A stretch of DNA of 64,000 bases from Stenocarpella maydis (taxonomy: Eukaryota > Ascomycota > Sordariomycetes > Diaporthales > Diaporthaceae), in contig NQMI01000004.1 of assembly GCA_002270565.1 (NCBI GenBank), positions 1 to 64,000 of the forward strand. The letters run 5' to 3'. The translations under genes were made by a program, and so were the position numbers. Of the stretch, positions 32,604-45,294 are shown piece by piece. Numbering within the stretch: the first letter of the stretch is position 1; every line of letters starts with the position of its first letter. The notes below the pieces were generated by a model, which did not search any database, had not been told where the DNA came from, and was given only the letters and a program-made list of their open reading frames with translations.

Positions 32604-35424
32604 ATGTCCATCTTCAAGAAACTCGAGCAGGGGCTCGCGGGCGTCTTCGGCTCTGACGAGGAGACGCATTCGCACACCCACGATGGATCCGAATGCCACC
32701 CTGACGCCCATGCCGAGCACGCGGACAACCGCTATGCATCTTTTGCGCCCCAGACCTCCGGCCACGTCAAGTGGCACGTAGATGGCTGCGCCTACTTCTG
32801 GGCGCTTTCTGAGGCCATCGAGGGTGAGATACCTTCCTGTCCCGGGGCTCGGTCTGCGAGGGCCATGTATGGGATCGTACATGCTGACCACGCCAAACCG
32901 TTGCAGAGGCCCAGGAGTCAATCTTCATCCTGGACTGGTGGCTGTCCCCAGAGTTGTTCCTGCGCCGGCCTCCGGCGCAGCACAACAGGTACCGCCTGGA
33001 CAACATGCTCAAGGCTGCTGCAGAGCGAGGAGTCCAGGTCAAGGTAATTGTGTACAAGGAGGTGGCCCAGGCCCTGTCCTGCAACTCTGCGCACACCAAG
33101 CACGCCTTGGAGGCACTTCACGAGAACATCAAGGTTTTCAGGCATCCGGATCACATACCCTCCACGCAGGACATCAACGATGCCTTCCACAACCTGACCC
33201 TTGGCGCATTCGGCTTGTCCAAGCTGTCCGGAGACAGCCTCAAGAACCTCTACGGTACTCATGACGATACCGTGCTCTTCTGGGCCCACCACGAGAAGCT
33301 CTGCCTGATCGACCACAAGATCGCCTTTATGGGGGGTCTTGACGCCTGCTTCGGGCGTTGGGATACCAACAGTCACCCCATCGCTGACGCCCACCCTGGC
33401 AACGTAGACGCCGTCATCTTCCCTGGCCAGGACTACAACAACGCACGTGTCTACGACTTCGAAGGCGTCGACAAGTGGGAGCAGAACAAGCTTGACCGAT
33501 CCAGGTACTCGCGGATGGGCTGGTCGGATATCAGCATCTCGCTGGTTGGGCCCATCGTGAAGAGCCTGGACCTGCACTTCACCGACCGGTGGAACTACAT
33601 CTGGACCCAAAAGTACAACCGCGATGGGGACGACAAGTATCAGAAACTGGAAGACAGCGAACTTTCCCACGCCCCGCCCAGCCGGAGCCTTCTCGAGCAG
33701 GGACAGTACGGGGCGGGCCAGATGTTTGGTGGCCTCCAGCGACACTTCACCAGGAGCCTGAGCCGCGCCTGGGGCGAGGAGCCGGAGGAGCAACGCGAAG
33801 ACAATGAGGCGCACATCCAGCTGGTGCGAAGCTCTTGCCCGTGGTCCTCCGGGCACCCTACAGAGCACTCTATCGCGAACGCCTACATCGACGCCATCAC
33901 AAAGGCAGAGCACTTCATCTACATTGAGAACCAGGTAGGCTTTCCCAACGCCACACACTCTGTCCCACATAAAGGCAGGGTTTAACATTATACCGCTTTT
34001 AGTTCTTCATCACTGCCACCGATGACGAGCAGAAGCCCGTGTACAACAAGATCGGCGCGGCCATCGTGGCCCGTATTCTGCGCGCATACCAAGAGGACAA
34101 GAAGTTCTCGGTCATCGTCGCCATGCCGGCTGTTCCCGCCTTCGCGGGTGACCTCAAGGATGATGGTGCCCTGGGAACCCGTGGCATCATGGAATTCCAG
34201 TACAACTCCATCAGCCGTGGCGGCCACTCCATCTTGGAGAAGCTGACGCAGGCCGGCGTTGTGCACCCCGACAAGTACATCAACTTCTACAACCTGCGCA
34301 ACTACGACCGCATCAACACCTCGGCCACCATGCAGCGTGCGCAGAACGAGTCCGGCGTGCGATACGACGACGCCCGCCGCGAGTTCGACGACCACGTCGA
34401 GGCCGGGTACGACGGCTACTCCCGCGACGACGAGGTCGAGGGCCGGCTGGGAAGCCAGTACCGCCGCTACCAGGAGGCCGCGCGGCGCCAGGACGACTAC
34501 ACCTGGGACACCATCTCGGCGGCGTACATGCACAGCGGGCCGGACCTGAACTCGGTCCCGTGGGAGGGCGACCCGGAGGCGGAGATCGACGCGTTCGTGT
34601 CCGAGGAGCTGTACATCCACTCCAAGGTGCTGATCGCCGACGACCGGCTCGTCATCTGCGGGTCGGCCAACCTCAACGACCGCTCGCAGCTGGGCACGCA
34701 CGACTCGGAGATCGCGGTGGTGATCGAGGACCCAACGCCCGTGCGGTCGCGCATGAACGGCGAGGAGTTCACGGCGTCCAGGTTCGCCGCCAGCCTGCGG
34801 CGGCAGCTGTTCCGCAAGCACCTGGGCCTGCTGCCGGACCAGCGGTGCGACCGGCCGGACCCCAACTTCCACCCCGTCACCCGGGGCCCCAACGAGTACG
34901 ACTGGGGCTCCGAGGCGGACCGGCTCGTCGAGGACCCCGTCAGCGACGAGTTCGAGCAGCTGTGGAAGAACACGGCGCGCACCAACACCGAGGTGTTCAG
35001 CCGCGTCTTCCACAACGTGCCCAACGACGTCGTGCGCACCTGGGGCGACTACGACTCCTTCTTCACCAAGTACTTCATCATCCCCGGCTCCGACGAGGAC
35101 AAGAAGCTCCAGGAGAAGGAGAAGAAGCGCCTCAGCCAGGCGGCCGACCGCGGCGACGAGGCCAGCAACGGCGAGGACGAGGACCACAAGGAGGACAAGG
35201 ACAAGGACAAGGACGGCCGCGGCGACAGCGACAAGCCGGCCAAGGTCCCCTACGGCCACGTCGTCAAGAGCGAGTTCCCCGGGGGCGTCCAGCAGGTCAA
35301 GCAGGAGCTCTCGCGCGTCAGGGGCACCCTGGTAGAGATGCCGCTCAACTTCCTGGTCGATGTCAAGGACATTGCCAAGTCTGGGCTGTCGCTGAACGGC
35401 TTCACCGAGGAGATCTACACCTGA
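32604..35424 (+). CDS. phospholipase D
   Basis: Hydrolyses phosphatidylcholine to phosphatidic acid and choline at membranes. Three exons (32604-32823, 32907-33934, 34003-35424) encode 889 residues; introns are 83 and 68 bp. Two HxKxxxxD motifs are present: His202-Lys204-Asp209 (HEKLCLID) and His622-Lys624-Asp629 (HSKVLIAD). Each is followed by the usual Gly-Gly/Gly-Ser-x-Asn segment (GSANLNDRS). There are no PX or PH domains; the first 75 residues are His/Asp-rich and disordered, as in short fungal PLD proteins and unlike yeast Spo14. The C-terminus has a long charged Lys/Asp/Glu linker (about residues 785-830) before a final conserved block (QQVKQELSRVRGTLVEMPL). It is convergent with the PDI gene (stops 560 bp apart). 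The coding GC is high and produces long antisense frames. Confidence 0.93.
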
Positions 35425-35984
35425 GGGTTTTGGGATGAGATTTGAGCACGGACTGGATCTTGTGCACCTGAAGTGGCGTTGATTTCTAGCCTTGCTCGTC
35501 CGGATACTTAATGGGTCAATCTGGATTTCCACTCGCGTGATGTTTTTGTGTCACTAATGTGTGCTCCTACTCTCGTTCGTTCCCAAGTGAAACACCAACA
35601 ACTCCGACAATTCGCAAATGCCTGACGCAGCCCGCATCATGACCGTGATTCAACGAACCAAAAAGGAAATGATATTAGTATGCAACACTTGGCCCTTTGT
35701 CCTATCAGCCTGATACTCCCCCACCTGAGCCTGCCCGCGCTGTCCCTTCAAGCTCCAGACTTGAAGCATGTATGACGCTGAGCCCGCCTCCCAGGCCAGT
35801 CCCTACTAGTTCCCAAAAGCCGATTTGTTACGCCATGTGTAATGACATGCGCAGGCATGAGGCTCTGATATACATATTTTATATGTGGTCGCCATTGGCC
35901 TTTTCGGTCGCCCTGGATCCTCTTTTTGCAAGGTCTTGTGCTACCCAGTGCCCTCCTTTGTTGCACGAGCCCTTTCCCTTCAAC
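35425..35984. other. convergent 3' region
   Basis: Lies between the stops of the PLD and PDI genes. AT-richer than its flanks; presumably both 3' UTRs. Confidence 0.5.
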
Positions 35985-38284
35985 TCAGTCCGTCTTACCG
36001 TTGATGTTGGAGCCAAGAAGAGGTGCTTTGAAGTCCTCGCTAAGGAAAGGACGGCCATTTCTCCTCCTGTGGCGACCACGGAACCATGATGCAGACCCGA
36101 GTATCAGACCAAAGATACAACCCAGAGTCAGGTATGGGTGCTCGGAGAATGTGACGCGCATGTCAAAGAAGATCTTCTCGAAGCTCGAGATGGTCAGCTT
36201 CGGCTTGAGCTTTGGAGGCTGCGCGGTGACCTTGTTGACAGTCTCCAAGATTGAGGTGCGCGACGGGACAATGTAGTTGCCCGTGCTGGTCTGGTCCCAA
36301 TAACGACGATTCTGAGAATGTGTTAGTATTCACGCAGCGGTCGCACCACACGGCAAGTGGACTCACGTCTTCGTCATTGATAATGACCCTCTCACCATCC
36401 TTCACATCGATACCATACGTGGTACGGATCCACCTTTGCCAGAATACCCCATCGACCCACGCAAATGCAACCTCTTTCCGGTCCGCTCGGTTCATGTTGA
36501 CCTGTTGGCTCTTGGCAGCGCGGAGCGCTCTCTGGTCCCCGCGATCCTCGGCCTCCTCGATCCGCAATTGTTTCGCATCACGCAGCTCTTGGCGCTCTAA
36601 TTGGAAAAGCTGGATTTGCTTGTCCATCCATTCAGTAGCCGCGCTCTTCATTTCTCTGATAGCACTGGAGAATGACTCCTGGTCCTCCCTATTGAGGATT
36701 CCCAGGACCACTATCTTGCCATCCATGATCTCACGAGCGTTTGATGCGGTAAGCTCAGGGATGATTGGCAGCCAGACTGACTTCATCCACTCAAGGACCT
36801 GGCGAGTGTTCCGCATCTCATTTGGTGTGAGAGGGTTGTAGTAGGTTGGTCTTCCTTCCCGGGAAATGATGAGGCGTGGCCAAGTCGTGATCTTGTATCT
36901 CTCATATAGCCTGGGATCCTTTGTCTTGACCAGCTTGGCTCTGCCAATGAGGCTCAGTGGTAACCGCTCGAGAGCCGCAAAATCCTCGCTTGTGGTGGCA
37001 TGGTCGTAGAAGTAGATGAAGATGACCTCCTCCTTCTCCTCCATGGCCGCAAGAGAGTCAGCGTCAACGTCGCGAACCCCGTTGGAGAGGTCGATGGCCT
37101 TCTCGGCGTAGCTAACGAAGTCGCCAATGCCTCGGAGACCCTCATATTCTACCCGCTCGCCGCCCCTGAAGAAGAGGATGGTCGGGTAGCCACGAAGACG
37201 AGCATCCTTGCAGAGACGCTTCTCGGCCTCACAGTTGACCTCGCCAATGTTCAGCTTGCCCTTCATTTCTTTAGCAAGCTGCTGCCAGTTTGGCGCCATG
37301 GCTTGGCAATGATGACACCAGGGGGCATAGAACTTGATGAACCACGGCTCGTGCGTCATTGTAACCATGGTCTGGAAGCTTTCGGCCGTCAGAGGAACAG
37401 AGGCACCGTTCGGGTTCGGTGTCTTTGTGGGCTTGGCCGGTTTCTGAGGCTCAACTTTGGCGGGAGCAGGAGCCTTGGGTTCCTCAGCCTTGGCCTTGTC
37501 GGCCTTGAGGGTCCCTAGTTCTTCGATAGCAGGGGCTGCAGCCGCAGGGGCCGCAGGGGCCGCCGCAGCTTCAGAACCAGGCTTGGTAGGCTCCCTGAGC
37601 TCTATCTGCGGTTGGGCATCGGGTTTGGGAACCGAGGCCAGCTTCGAATCATCAGCCGCCTTCGGGCGAGCCGTGTCGAGGGGCTTGGGAAGCAACAACG
37701 TCTTGGGCCTGGATCCGGGCCTCTCGCGCTCGAGCATGGGTTCGATGGCGTCGGTCAGGAACTTCAAGCTCTTAACACCTCTGTAACTCTCGTTCTTGAC
37801 GCCATCTACAAAGAGCATCGTCGTTGGGTAGGACTGGACGCCGTTCCCGGCGCAAAGATCGTAGAATGCGACACAATTTATCATTGCAAAGCGCCAGTCG
37901 TAGTATTCTTCAAACGATTTGCCGGGGCCTGGTGCCCGGTCGGTGTAGTAGAACTCGTAGAGAGTGCGGTAGATTGGCGCATAGTCCTGACAATGAGGGC
38001 AATACGGGCTGGGGCATGTCAGCAGCACTTCCAGGCGTGCTAGGGCACCAGCGGGGGCCAGAAACGCACCTGTAGTGCTTGACAAGCATGTATTTTGACT
38101 TCTTGATCTCTGTATTGAAGCTGTCCGGGGTGAGTTCGAGCATCGGGGGGACCTTGATACCATCAAACGTGGTGGTTTCCAGGGACTTGTCCTCTGGTAT
38201 TTCATCGTCTTCGACGTCGTTCTGGGCGGTCACGCGGGCAGCAGCCCCGAGGAGCAGGCCCCAGGCAAGAGACGAGAGCCTCAT
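35985..38284 (-). CDS. EPS1-like ER membrane protein disulfide isomerase
   Basis: Predicted thiol-disulfide oxidoreductase or chaperone of the ER membrane. Three exons (38070-38284, 36367-38008, 35985-36311) encode 727 residues. The last intron has a perfect TACTAAC branch. There is a signal peptide at 1-20 (LLLGAAARVTA). The first thioredoxin domain has the active site CPHC at Cys75-Cys78. A long Ala/Pro/Lys linker (about 200-270) follows. The second thioredoxin domain has CHHC at Cys303-Cys306 (FYAPWCHHCQAMAPNW). A third thioredoxin-like region lacks a CxxC (VIFIYFYDHATT). A charged helical segment precedes one membrane helix near 679-696 (YLTLGCIFGLILGSASWF) with a basic cytosolic tail. 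The CPHC site plus a C-terminal anchor matches yeast Eps1, which helps ER-associated degradation of membrane proteins; the link here is by analogy. Divergent from TDP1. Confidence 0.88.
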
Positions 38285-39452
38285 GGCTTATATCCCCAAG
38301 AAATACGCCGTAGTCGAGGGTTTGGACCGTGTCGGGCGATGGATGGCCGATAACGACACGGGGCGATCGGGTGCCTGAGCACGCCTGCGTCTGTCGCGTA
38401 TGTAGTCGGGCAGCAGCGTCACCTAGGCATCGGGCGCCACACAACTGATGAGTCCAGGGAAACCGGGTATCTTGAGTCTTGCAAGTCGGGGGCGATGAGT
38501 GTTGAAGGGTCAGGAACGGGCGACGGTGGCGATCAACGCGGGAGTGACCTGTTCGGCCTGCCACCAGGAAAGGGGCGGGTGTGCAGTCGAGCAAAGCGTC
38601 GGGGGCCGGCGCAATGGCTCGGAGGGAGAAGGAGGGAGGTAGGCGACGGTCGACGCAAGGAGAAGAAGAAGAAAACACCGAGGTGGATGCGGCGAGGACG
38701 TGGAGGATGGTTTGGCCAAGGCAGAGACAGCGAGCGGATGAAGCGAGGCTAAAAGTGGTCTCTATCGAGCAAGTTGGTGCAAGCGCAAGGTGCAAGTGCA
38801 GGAGCAGGGGCAAGTTTGGGCAACTTGCAGAGATGCAGAAATGCGCCATGTCACACGAGTGCCAGATTGCCGCCCCGGAGCCTACCAGCCAGCCCAGCCT
38901 ACTAATCCGTACCCAAGCAGCCAAGCCAAGGCGCCGTCTCGAACTCCTGCTGTGTGTTTTGGCCAACAGAATTACTGTGGTAGATACCTGTTACCTGGGC
39001 CATAGTGCAAGTACCTACACTAGGCCCCTTGGGTAGTCTACCTACATAGTCTAGGTTCCATACTGTAACTCGGCCGGCCCAGCCAGGCTCAGGTCCCGGA
39101 GATGGCCCTGGGGATCTAGTGTACGGGTCCCCTGTCCCAATTTTATTAGGAAAGAAAGACCCAGACCTGTCTACGGGACACACTACTCTAAAATAACAGC
39201 CCATGTGCCCAAGTGCCGAGGCTGCCAGATCCGCACCAGCTCAACCTCCCCAAGGGAGGCTCTCGTCGCAATCTGGTGTGACTGACGGTCTACGGCCCGC
39301 TCACCCAAGAGGTTTAATTCTGTTTCTTGGCAGAGAGGCTCTTCTCGTTCGTTTCCCATGATCCCCAAGCTGCGTCAGAACGCTGTTGACACGGACCCTT
39401 GTCGGCGAATCAGCAAGCACCTCCATGAGTCTTGATCAGCTTGAGTGGAAAC
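38285..39452. other. divergent promoter region, PDI / TDP1
   Basis: 1.17 kb between two start codons on opposite strands. GA-rich blocks at about 38620-38720 and CCTAC/TAGG words at about 39000-39060. No gene supported. Confidence 0.45.
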
Positions 39453-41163
39453 ATGGAGCCTCCGCCCAAGAGGCGCCGTCTGAGTCTTGAGCCGGGTGAG
39501 GAGCATGGCACAGACGCACCACGACACTCGACTCCTCGCTCGCTCAGCCTGCCCGTCAGTCCTCCCAGGAGGCGACGGGACCCTCAACCAGCCGCCCAGT
39601 CTGAAAGCGACAAGGAACACGCACAAATCACACCTGCAACTCCTACCAGTCAGACCTTCAAGTCACCCTTCCAGCTTACCTGGGTTCAAGACCTCCCTGA
39701 TGCTGCCAATACTGACGCGGTCACTCTGCGAGACATACTCGGTGACCCGCTGATAGCAGAATGCTGGGAGTTCAACTATCTGCATGATGTCGACTTTCTC
39801 ATCTCCCATTTCGACGAGGACATAAGACACCTAGTTCAAATCCATCTCATCCACGGCTTCTGGAAAAAGGAGGACACAGGCCGTCTCATGCTTCAAGTTT
39901 GTCCCCTCGTCCTGAACCCCGGTGGTGGTCCTGGCCATGTCCCATTCTCAACCAGGCCTGAGCCATGTCCGCTGACAAGAGCTGCAGGAGCAGGCTGCGA
40001 GGCACAAGAACGTGACGCTTCATTGCGCTTTCATGCCTGAGATGTTCGGTACGCATCATTCCAAGATGATAATTCTGATCCGGCATGACGATACTGCCCA
40101 GGTCATCATCCACACTGCAAACATGATAGCGAGGGACTGGACCAACATGACGCAGGCGGTCTGGCGCAGCCCCCTGCTTCCGCTCCAAGAGGGCCCCGTG
40201 GGTAGGAGCGCGGGGGCTATTCCGCCCGTTGTTGGCAGCGGCGAGAAGTTCAAGGTTGACCTATTGAACTACCTCAGAGCATACGACCAAAGAAGGACCG
40301 TCTGCAGGGCAGTGGTTGAAAAATTGGAGAAGTATGACTTTTCTGCAGTCAGGGCCGCCTTGGTTGCATCTGTCCCGGGCCGCCACCTTATTCATGACGA
40401 TTCTGAGACGCGATGGGGCTGGGCGGGCTTGAAGCAGGCGCTGAAAGACGTGCCGGTGCAGGAAGGTGAGTCCGACATTGTGGTTCAGATCTCGAGCATC
40501 GCAACCCTGGGACCAACAGACACCTGGCTCCGCCGAAGCCTGTTTGACGCCCTCCGGGCCTCAAGGAACGCCACCCAGAAGCAACCCAGCTTCAAGGTCG
40601 TTTTCCCTACGCCCGATGAGATCCGGCGGAGTCTGGATGGCTACGATAGCGGAGCCTCGATACACACCAAGATCCAGTCAGCCCAACAGGCCAAGCAGCT
40701 TCTGTACCTGAAACCCATGTTCTGCCACTGGGCGAATGATGCGCCGCGGGGACAGGAGCTCAAGTCCGGCCTGCCCCGTGAGGAGGCGGGTCGGAAGCGA
40801 GCAGCACCTCACATCAAGACGTATATTCGATACGGTGAGAAATCGATTGACTGGGCGCTCACCACATCGGCAAACCTTTCCAAACAAGCCTGGGGGGAAG
40901 CAGTCAACCCGTCTGGCGAGGTGCGAATAGCTTCCTGGGAAATCGGCGTCCTGGTCTGGGCGGCGCTCTTCTCTGAGAAGGCGAGAATGGTCGGCACGTT
41001 CCAAACAGATAGCCCGGTGGGAAGTACCGACACGCCGACCGTAGGCATCCGCATCCCCTACAACCACCCTTTGCAGGCATATGGCGCAGATGAGAAGCCC
41101 TGGGTCGCCACGGCAAGCTACCATGAGCCTGACTGGAAAGGCCGGGTGTGGTCGGAGCAGTAA
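39453..41163 (+). CDS. TDP1: tyrosyl-DNA phosphodiesterase 1
   Basis: Nuclear DNA-repair enzyme that removes tyrosyl remnants of stalled topoisomerase I from 3' DNA ends. Two exons (39453-39896 and 39988-41163) encode 539 residues. The 91-bp intron, with donor GTTTGT and acceptor GCTGCAG, joins RLMLQ to EQAARHKNV. The first ~60 residues are basic and disordered, with a likely nuclear-localisation cluster (PPPKRRRLS). The two HxKxN half-sites of the PLD superfamily are His172-Lys174 (MPEMFGTHHSKMIIL) and His423-Lys425 (HIKTYIRY) with the Asn in TTSANLS. The length is close to the family norm. Start at 39453 because the upstream frame opens only with TTG. Converges on the ACBP gene (stops 281 bp apart). 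Confidence 0.94.
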
Positions 41164-41443
41164 TCGGCGGCAAACCTGGTCGCTTTAGATGCGTAGAGAT
41201 GCGGGAGACACGTAGACTCGTTGGAACATTACATGTCCAGTAGCAAATCAACTCGCAACGGATCATCACTCTCGAGCGGGTCTTGGCAATATTTCTTGCG
41301 CGTATACCTAGTCAGGTCGTCTCTCGCCCTTCTATTAGCAGTGTGCGCTTGCATGTATTTGTATATATCTGTGTGCCGACCCCTTCCTCCACCTGGGGTG
41401 TGACCCAAGGGCGTTTCCTCCGCTGCCCGCCGGGAGCCCTAGT

Positions 41444-41910
41444 TTAGGCGCCGACGGCCTCTGGCTCCTTGTTCTCGTCGTATCCGCACTGGGTCTTGAG
41501 CTTCTCGACCAGGGCGACGTATTGCTCCTTGGCCTGCTCCTGGGTGAGGTCCTCGTCGACCTTCTTCTGCCACGCGTTCTTCTTTGCCTTGCCCTGCGCA
41601 CCGGGAACACGCACAGAGTTAGCTGGTGCTCTTGCCTACACGTACTGGGGGGGTGTGGGCGGGTGGCTGCCTCCTGGTGGGCCGTGGGGCCGGGCAGTGC
41701 GTACCTTCAGGTCGAACATGCCGGGCGCGGGGGCCTTGGAGATGTCCTCGCCGTTGGCGACCTTGTAGAGAGCTGCGACGCTGTCAGCCAGGTGATCAGG
41801 GGGTGACCAGGATGGTTGGGGCCCGGCGCACCGTAGAGCTCCAGCAGCTCCTCGTTGGAGGGCTTGGAGGTGAGCTTCTTGGAGTCTGCGACGGCCTTTT
41901 CAAATGACAT
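41444..41910 (-). CDS. acyl-CoA-binding protein
   Basis: Small cytosolic carrier that binds long-chain acyl-CoA esters for membrane lipid synthesis. Three exons (41832-41910, 41705-41772, 41444-41593) encode 98 residues; introns are 59 and 111 bp. The sequence follows the ACBP fold: FEKAVADSKKLTSKPSNEELLELY (helices 1 and 2), ALYKVANGEDISKAPAPGMFDLKGKAKKNAWQ (the acyl-CoA contact loop with Lys and the PGMFD-KGKAK block), then a final helix (EQYVALVEKLK) and a short acidic tail. The length is typical of the ~90-105 residue family. No signal peptide; in fungi such proteins are sometimes secreted by unconventional routes, which sequence cannot show. Confidence 0.93.
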
Positions 41911-43736
41911 GATGGGTGGGTTTGGGTGGTGGGATGAGGAGGGGTGGGGATGGTCAGGATTTGGCAAAGGATTGGTGTTTTCGTGCTATGCGCTGTGCGT
42001 GGCCGAGATGTTGAGGGAAGGGGGACGGAAAGTGTGACGTCCAAGTTGTTGAGAGCTCTACACTCCCGTGTTATGGGAATCCCTGGGGGGCGGTTTGGCG
42101 GGGCATTGATCACCTGGGCCTGCTCCGGCCTGCTGGGTGCTGGGCAGGTTTGTGGAGGGAGGGAGGGGTTCAGCGTCGTGGGTTTTGCACGTCATTGGAC
42201 CTACCAGACCTGACCTGCCGAGGTGGGCTCCACCGTCCATCCCATTGACACTAGTGATATATCAATGCTCCAGATGTTGGCCTGCTCTTGGCAGCGCCCT
42301 CTGCTCCTTCAATGTTGTCTCTTGTACGATGGGCCTATATTGACATTCCCGCCATGTTGAACGTCTCCCACGTCTTGTATCAAAATCGCACCCTGCTCAG
42401 CAAGGAGTAGGGGTTATCGGACAAGATATGAATACCCAGGTACGTACCCGTAACAGATGTAGTCGCGTTCAAGCTCCTCATACCCTCTGACTTCTTGGAC
42501 GGCTTGACGAAAACCTGCCCACAGTAATGAATACATCTTGATGTCTAGCACAACGCCATCTACACGTAGAATGCAATTATGACTTATCTAAACTTAGACG
42601 CAAGCTTTACCCTCGAACCCTTGGTTGCTTGTACATCAGGACGTGGAAGTGCGTGGCTAAGTATATTCAAGTACCTTTCCCAACCGTTACACCCTCCATG
42701 GTGGTAGTCCAAAACCCTATGGCAGGGTTAAAGGTAGCCAGTCTCTGGTCTATGACGATGAAAGAGTCGAGTGTATGGGCGTACCTGGATATTCCAAGAT
42801 ATTCCAAAGCGTCTCTGATATGTAGATGTGTGTCTTTGGGATGCCACCCACCATCCCCCGCGATGGATTTACCCTACATCCCAAGGTGAGACGGATGAAC
42901 TCAGTACGGACATCCAGCCTGTCGCATGACGGGGCAAAGGGCAGTGTTCGTATTTCGGGACCGAGCCGGCGGCTTGAGGTGCGATCAGCATCCGACATGT
43001 GCAGTCATACACCAAACTATAACTTATATTACAACTGGTCCCCTGCCGCAGGAAGTGTGACAACAAGGTTCAGCAGCAGCAGCACCAGCAAGCTTCGATA
43101 TGACGGGCTATCGCGAACACCAACCTCTCTGACACTGCTTTTGTGGTCCTCTTCCCAATGACCCCTTGCTCCATGACAGCCACGACTGCTACGTATGGGT
43201 CCGGAAGCTCACCACTCACGGCACCCGCGCAGGTCTGGGAGCTGGGGGGGACCACTCGTCAGCTGTTGACCGAGCGCCCCTTTTCGTTTGTTAGCCCGCT
43301 GTCTGAGCAAATTCGCCAGCCCGAGGTCGAGTTCACGGTCGATATCGAGGTCGAGCACTGATTTCTCCTGCTGCTCCTCCAGGTGCCAATCAGTGCTCCC
43401 ATTTCCCTCCCTGGCCCCATTTGTCATCCTGCAATCAAGAAGCATTCATCCCATCTCTGCACAGACTCATAAGAAGGGTGGCAGCCTGCAAGGTACACCA
43501 CCGGAATGTTTCCACATGAGCTTCCCCAACACATTCTCCGGCGTTTGAGTCTCACAACCGGACCCTCTTTCTCTTGCTGTGTTGTCTCTCGTCGTGACCG
43601 TTCTCTTCTCTGCTTGATTTAAATCCAGCGGCTTACCTCCCTGGAGATCTTTTTGGCCTCTTATTCAGACCGACTTCAGCCAAATTCTAGTGAAGGGCTG
43701 CGCGTGCCAATCTGCCCAACCTCTCATCTGCCCGAC
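41911..43736. other. 1.8-kb divergent intergenic region
   Basis: Between the ACBP start and the AIF-like start. Several CAG triplets at about 43072-43092 (AGCAGCAGCAGCACCAGCA), a short microsatellite. No gene supported. Confidence 0.45.
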
Positions 43737-45069
43737 ATGGCCAAGACAGTCGTGATCTTGGGGGGATCCTATGCAGGCCTTCATGTTGCCCACTACCTGC
43801 TCAAGCAGAAAATTCCTGATGTCAAGGTCATCCTCGTGTCAAAGGTACGAAGTCCGCCAAGCCGTGCGTGTGCACGACAAGTACAGGGAATGCATATGCC
43901 CTCGGAAGGCGCCAACACACAAACACAGTAGTTCCATCCAGAGCTCCCTCAGGACTCGTCTTGGCTGACAAGGAGGCCGCCTGTGCCAACAGAGCTCGCA
44001 CTTCTACTGGAACATGGCGTCGGTCCGCGCCATCGTCCCAGGCCAGCTCACGGACGAACAGCTCTTCCAGCCCCTCTCGGCCGCCCTCGAGCGGTACCCC
44101 CAGGAGAGCTACGAGGTCATCGTCGGCGCGGCCGACAAGGTCGACACGGGCTCCAAGACGGTGACGGTGTCCCTGCCGGGGTCCTCGCGGTCGCTGGGCT
44201 ACGACCAGCTCGTGGTCGCCACGGGGTCGCGGTCCACGACGTCCACGGTGCCCTGGAAGATCCTCGACAGCTACGACGAGACGGTGTCGAGCCTGGACGC
44301 GACGCGGGACCGCGTCAAGGAGGCCAAGCACATCGTCGTGGCGGGCGCGGGCGCCACGGGCGTCGAGGTCGCGGGCGAGCTGGGGTGCGAGTACGGCAAG
44401 GACAAGGAGGTGCACCTGCTGTCGGGCGGGCCCTCGCTCCTCGACGGCGACTCGGTCGGCCCCGCCGCGCTCGCCGAGCTCAAGAAGCTGCACGTCCGCG
44501 TGCGCTTCGACGCCCGCGTCGCCGGGAGCCGGGAGCTGCCCGACGGCAGGACCGAGGTCTCGCTGCAGAACGGCGAGACCATCACCACCGACCTGTACCT
44601 GCCCACGATGGGTATGCGCGCCAACAGCGAGATGATGGACCAGCAGTACCTGACGGACAAGGGCTACGTCGCCGTCGACGAGTACTACCGGGTTAAGGGG
44701 CTGGAGAAGGAGGGCGTCTGGGCGCTGGGCGACGTTGTCAGCGTGCCGAGGGCTGGTTTCCTCTTCACGCAGAAGCAGGTGAGTTCTCTGCTGTGACATG
44801 CTGGGCCTAATCGGCCGGACGTGTGACTGACAGTAAGCGTGTCACAGGCTGCGGGCGTAGGAAAGAACGTCGAGCTTGCCCTCCACGGCAAGGAGCCGCA
44901 GCCCGTGAAGCTGATGCCCGTGGATATCATGGCCTGCGCCGTGGGGAGGAATAGGGGCGCGGGCAGGATGGGACCCATCAAGATGCTTTCTGTCATGGTA
45001 TGGCTGGCCAAGGGAAAGACGTTGGGTATACAGCGGATACCTGGATATATGAACGGCAGCGTTGCCTAG
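43737..45069 (+). CDS. AIF/FSP1-like FAD-dependent oxidoreductase
   Basis: Flavoprotein of the AMID/FSP1 (AIFM2) group, expected to move electrons from NAD(P)H to a quinone or similar acceptor. Three exons (43737-43844, 43993-44778, 44848-45069) encode 371 residues. FAD-binding Rossmann motif at the very N-terminus (VVILGGSYAGLHVA, residues 4-17). NAD(P)-binding motif in the middle (HIVVAGAGATGVEVAGELG, about 160-178). The ATG motif that contacts FAD is present (QLVVATGSR), and the C-terminal FAD motif is GVWALGDV. There is no mitochondrial presequence, so membrane or lipid-droplet association as in FSP1 is possible. The C-terminus is basic. Start at 43737 since the frame above begins only with TTG. 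Exon 2 is very GC-rich (third-position C/G). Convergent with END3 (226 bp). Confidence 0.9.
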
Positions 45070-45294
45070 GAATGGGTCCCGTTTTTGTTTTACACGTCTC
45101 TAGGTCATAATTCTCATTCACGGTACGGCGGATACCTCTTATAAGTTGATAGTCGAGGACGCGGTGTACGCCTTATTTACAAAGATAATTGCCGTGTGGC
45201 TAGAACGGAACCAAATAGGTATCAACTGCAGTCTCTACCATGGGCTTATGCTGCTAATAGGCAGGCAGTATGAAGTGCGCTGCCCCACTTCTGA

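Noticed and set aside
32918..33988. 356-codon frame antisense to the PLD second exon
   Set aside because: Same composition effect; the plus-strand frame carries the HKD motif.
33988..35532. 514-codon frame antisense to phospholipase D
   Set aside because: The coding strand has strong third-position C/G, which removes stops on the opposite strand. The antisense protein is Val/Leu/Arg-rich without motifs.
43828..44799. 323-codon frame antisense to the AIF-like gene
   Set aside because: Mirrors the GC-rich exon 2; no motif, and the plus strand has both nucleotide-binding motifs.
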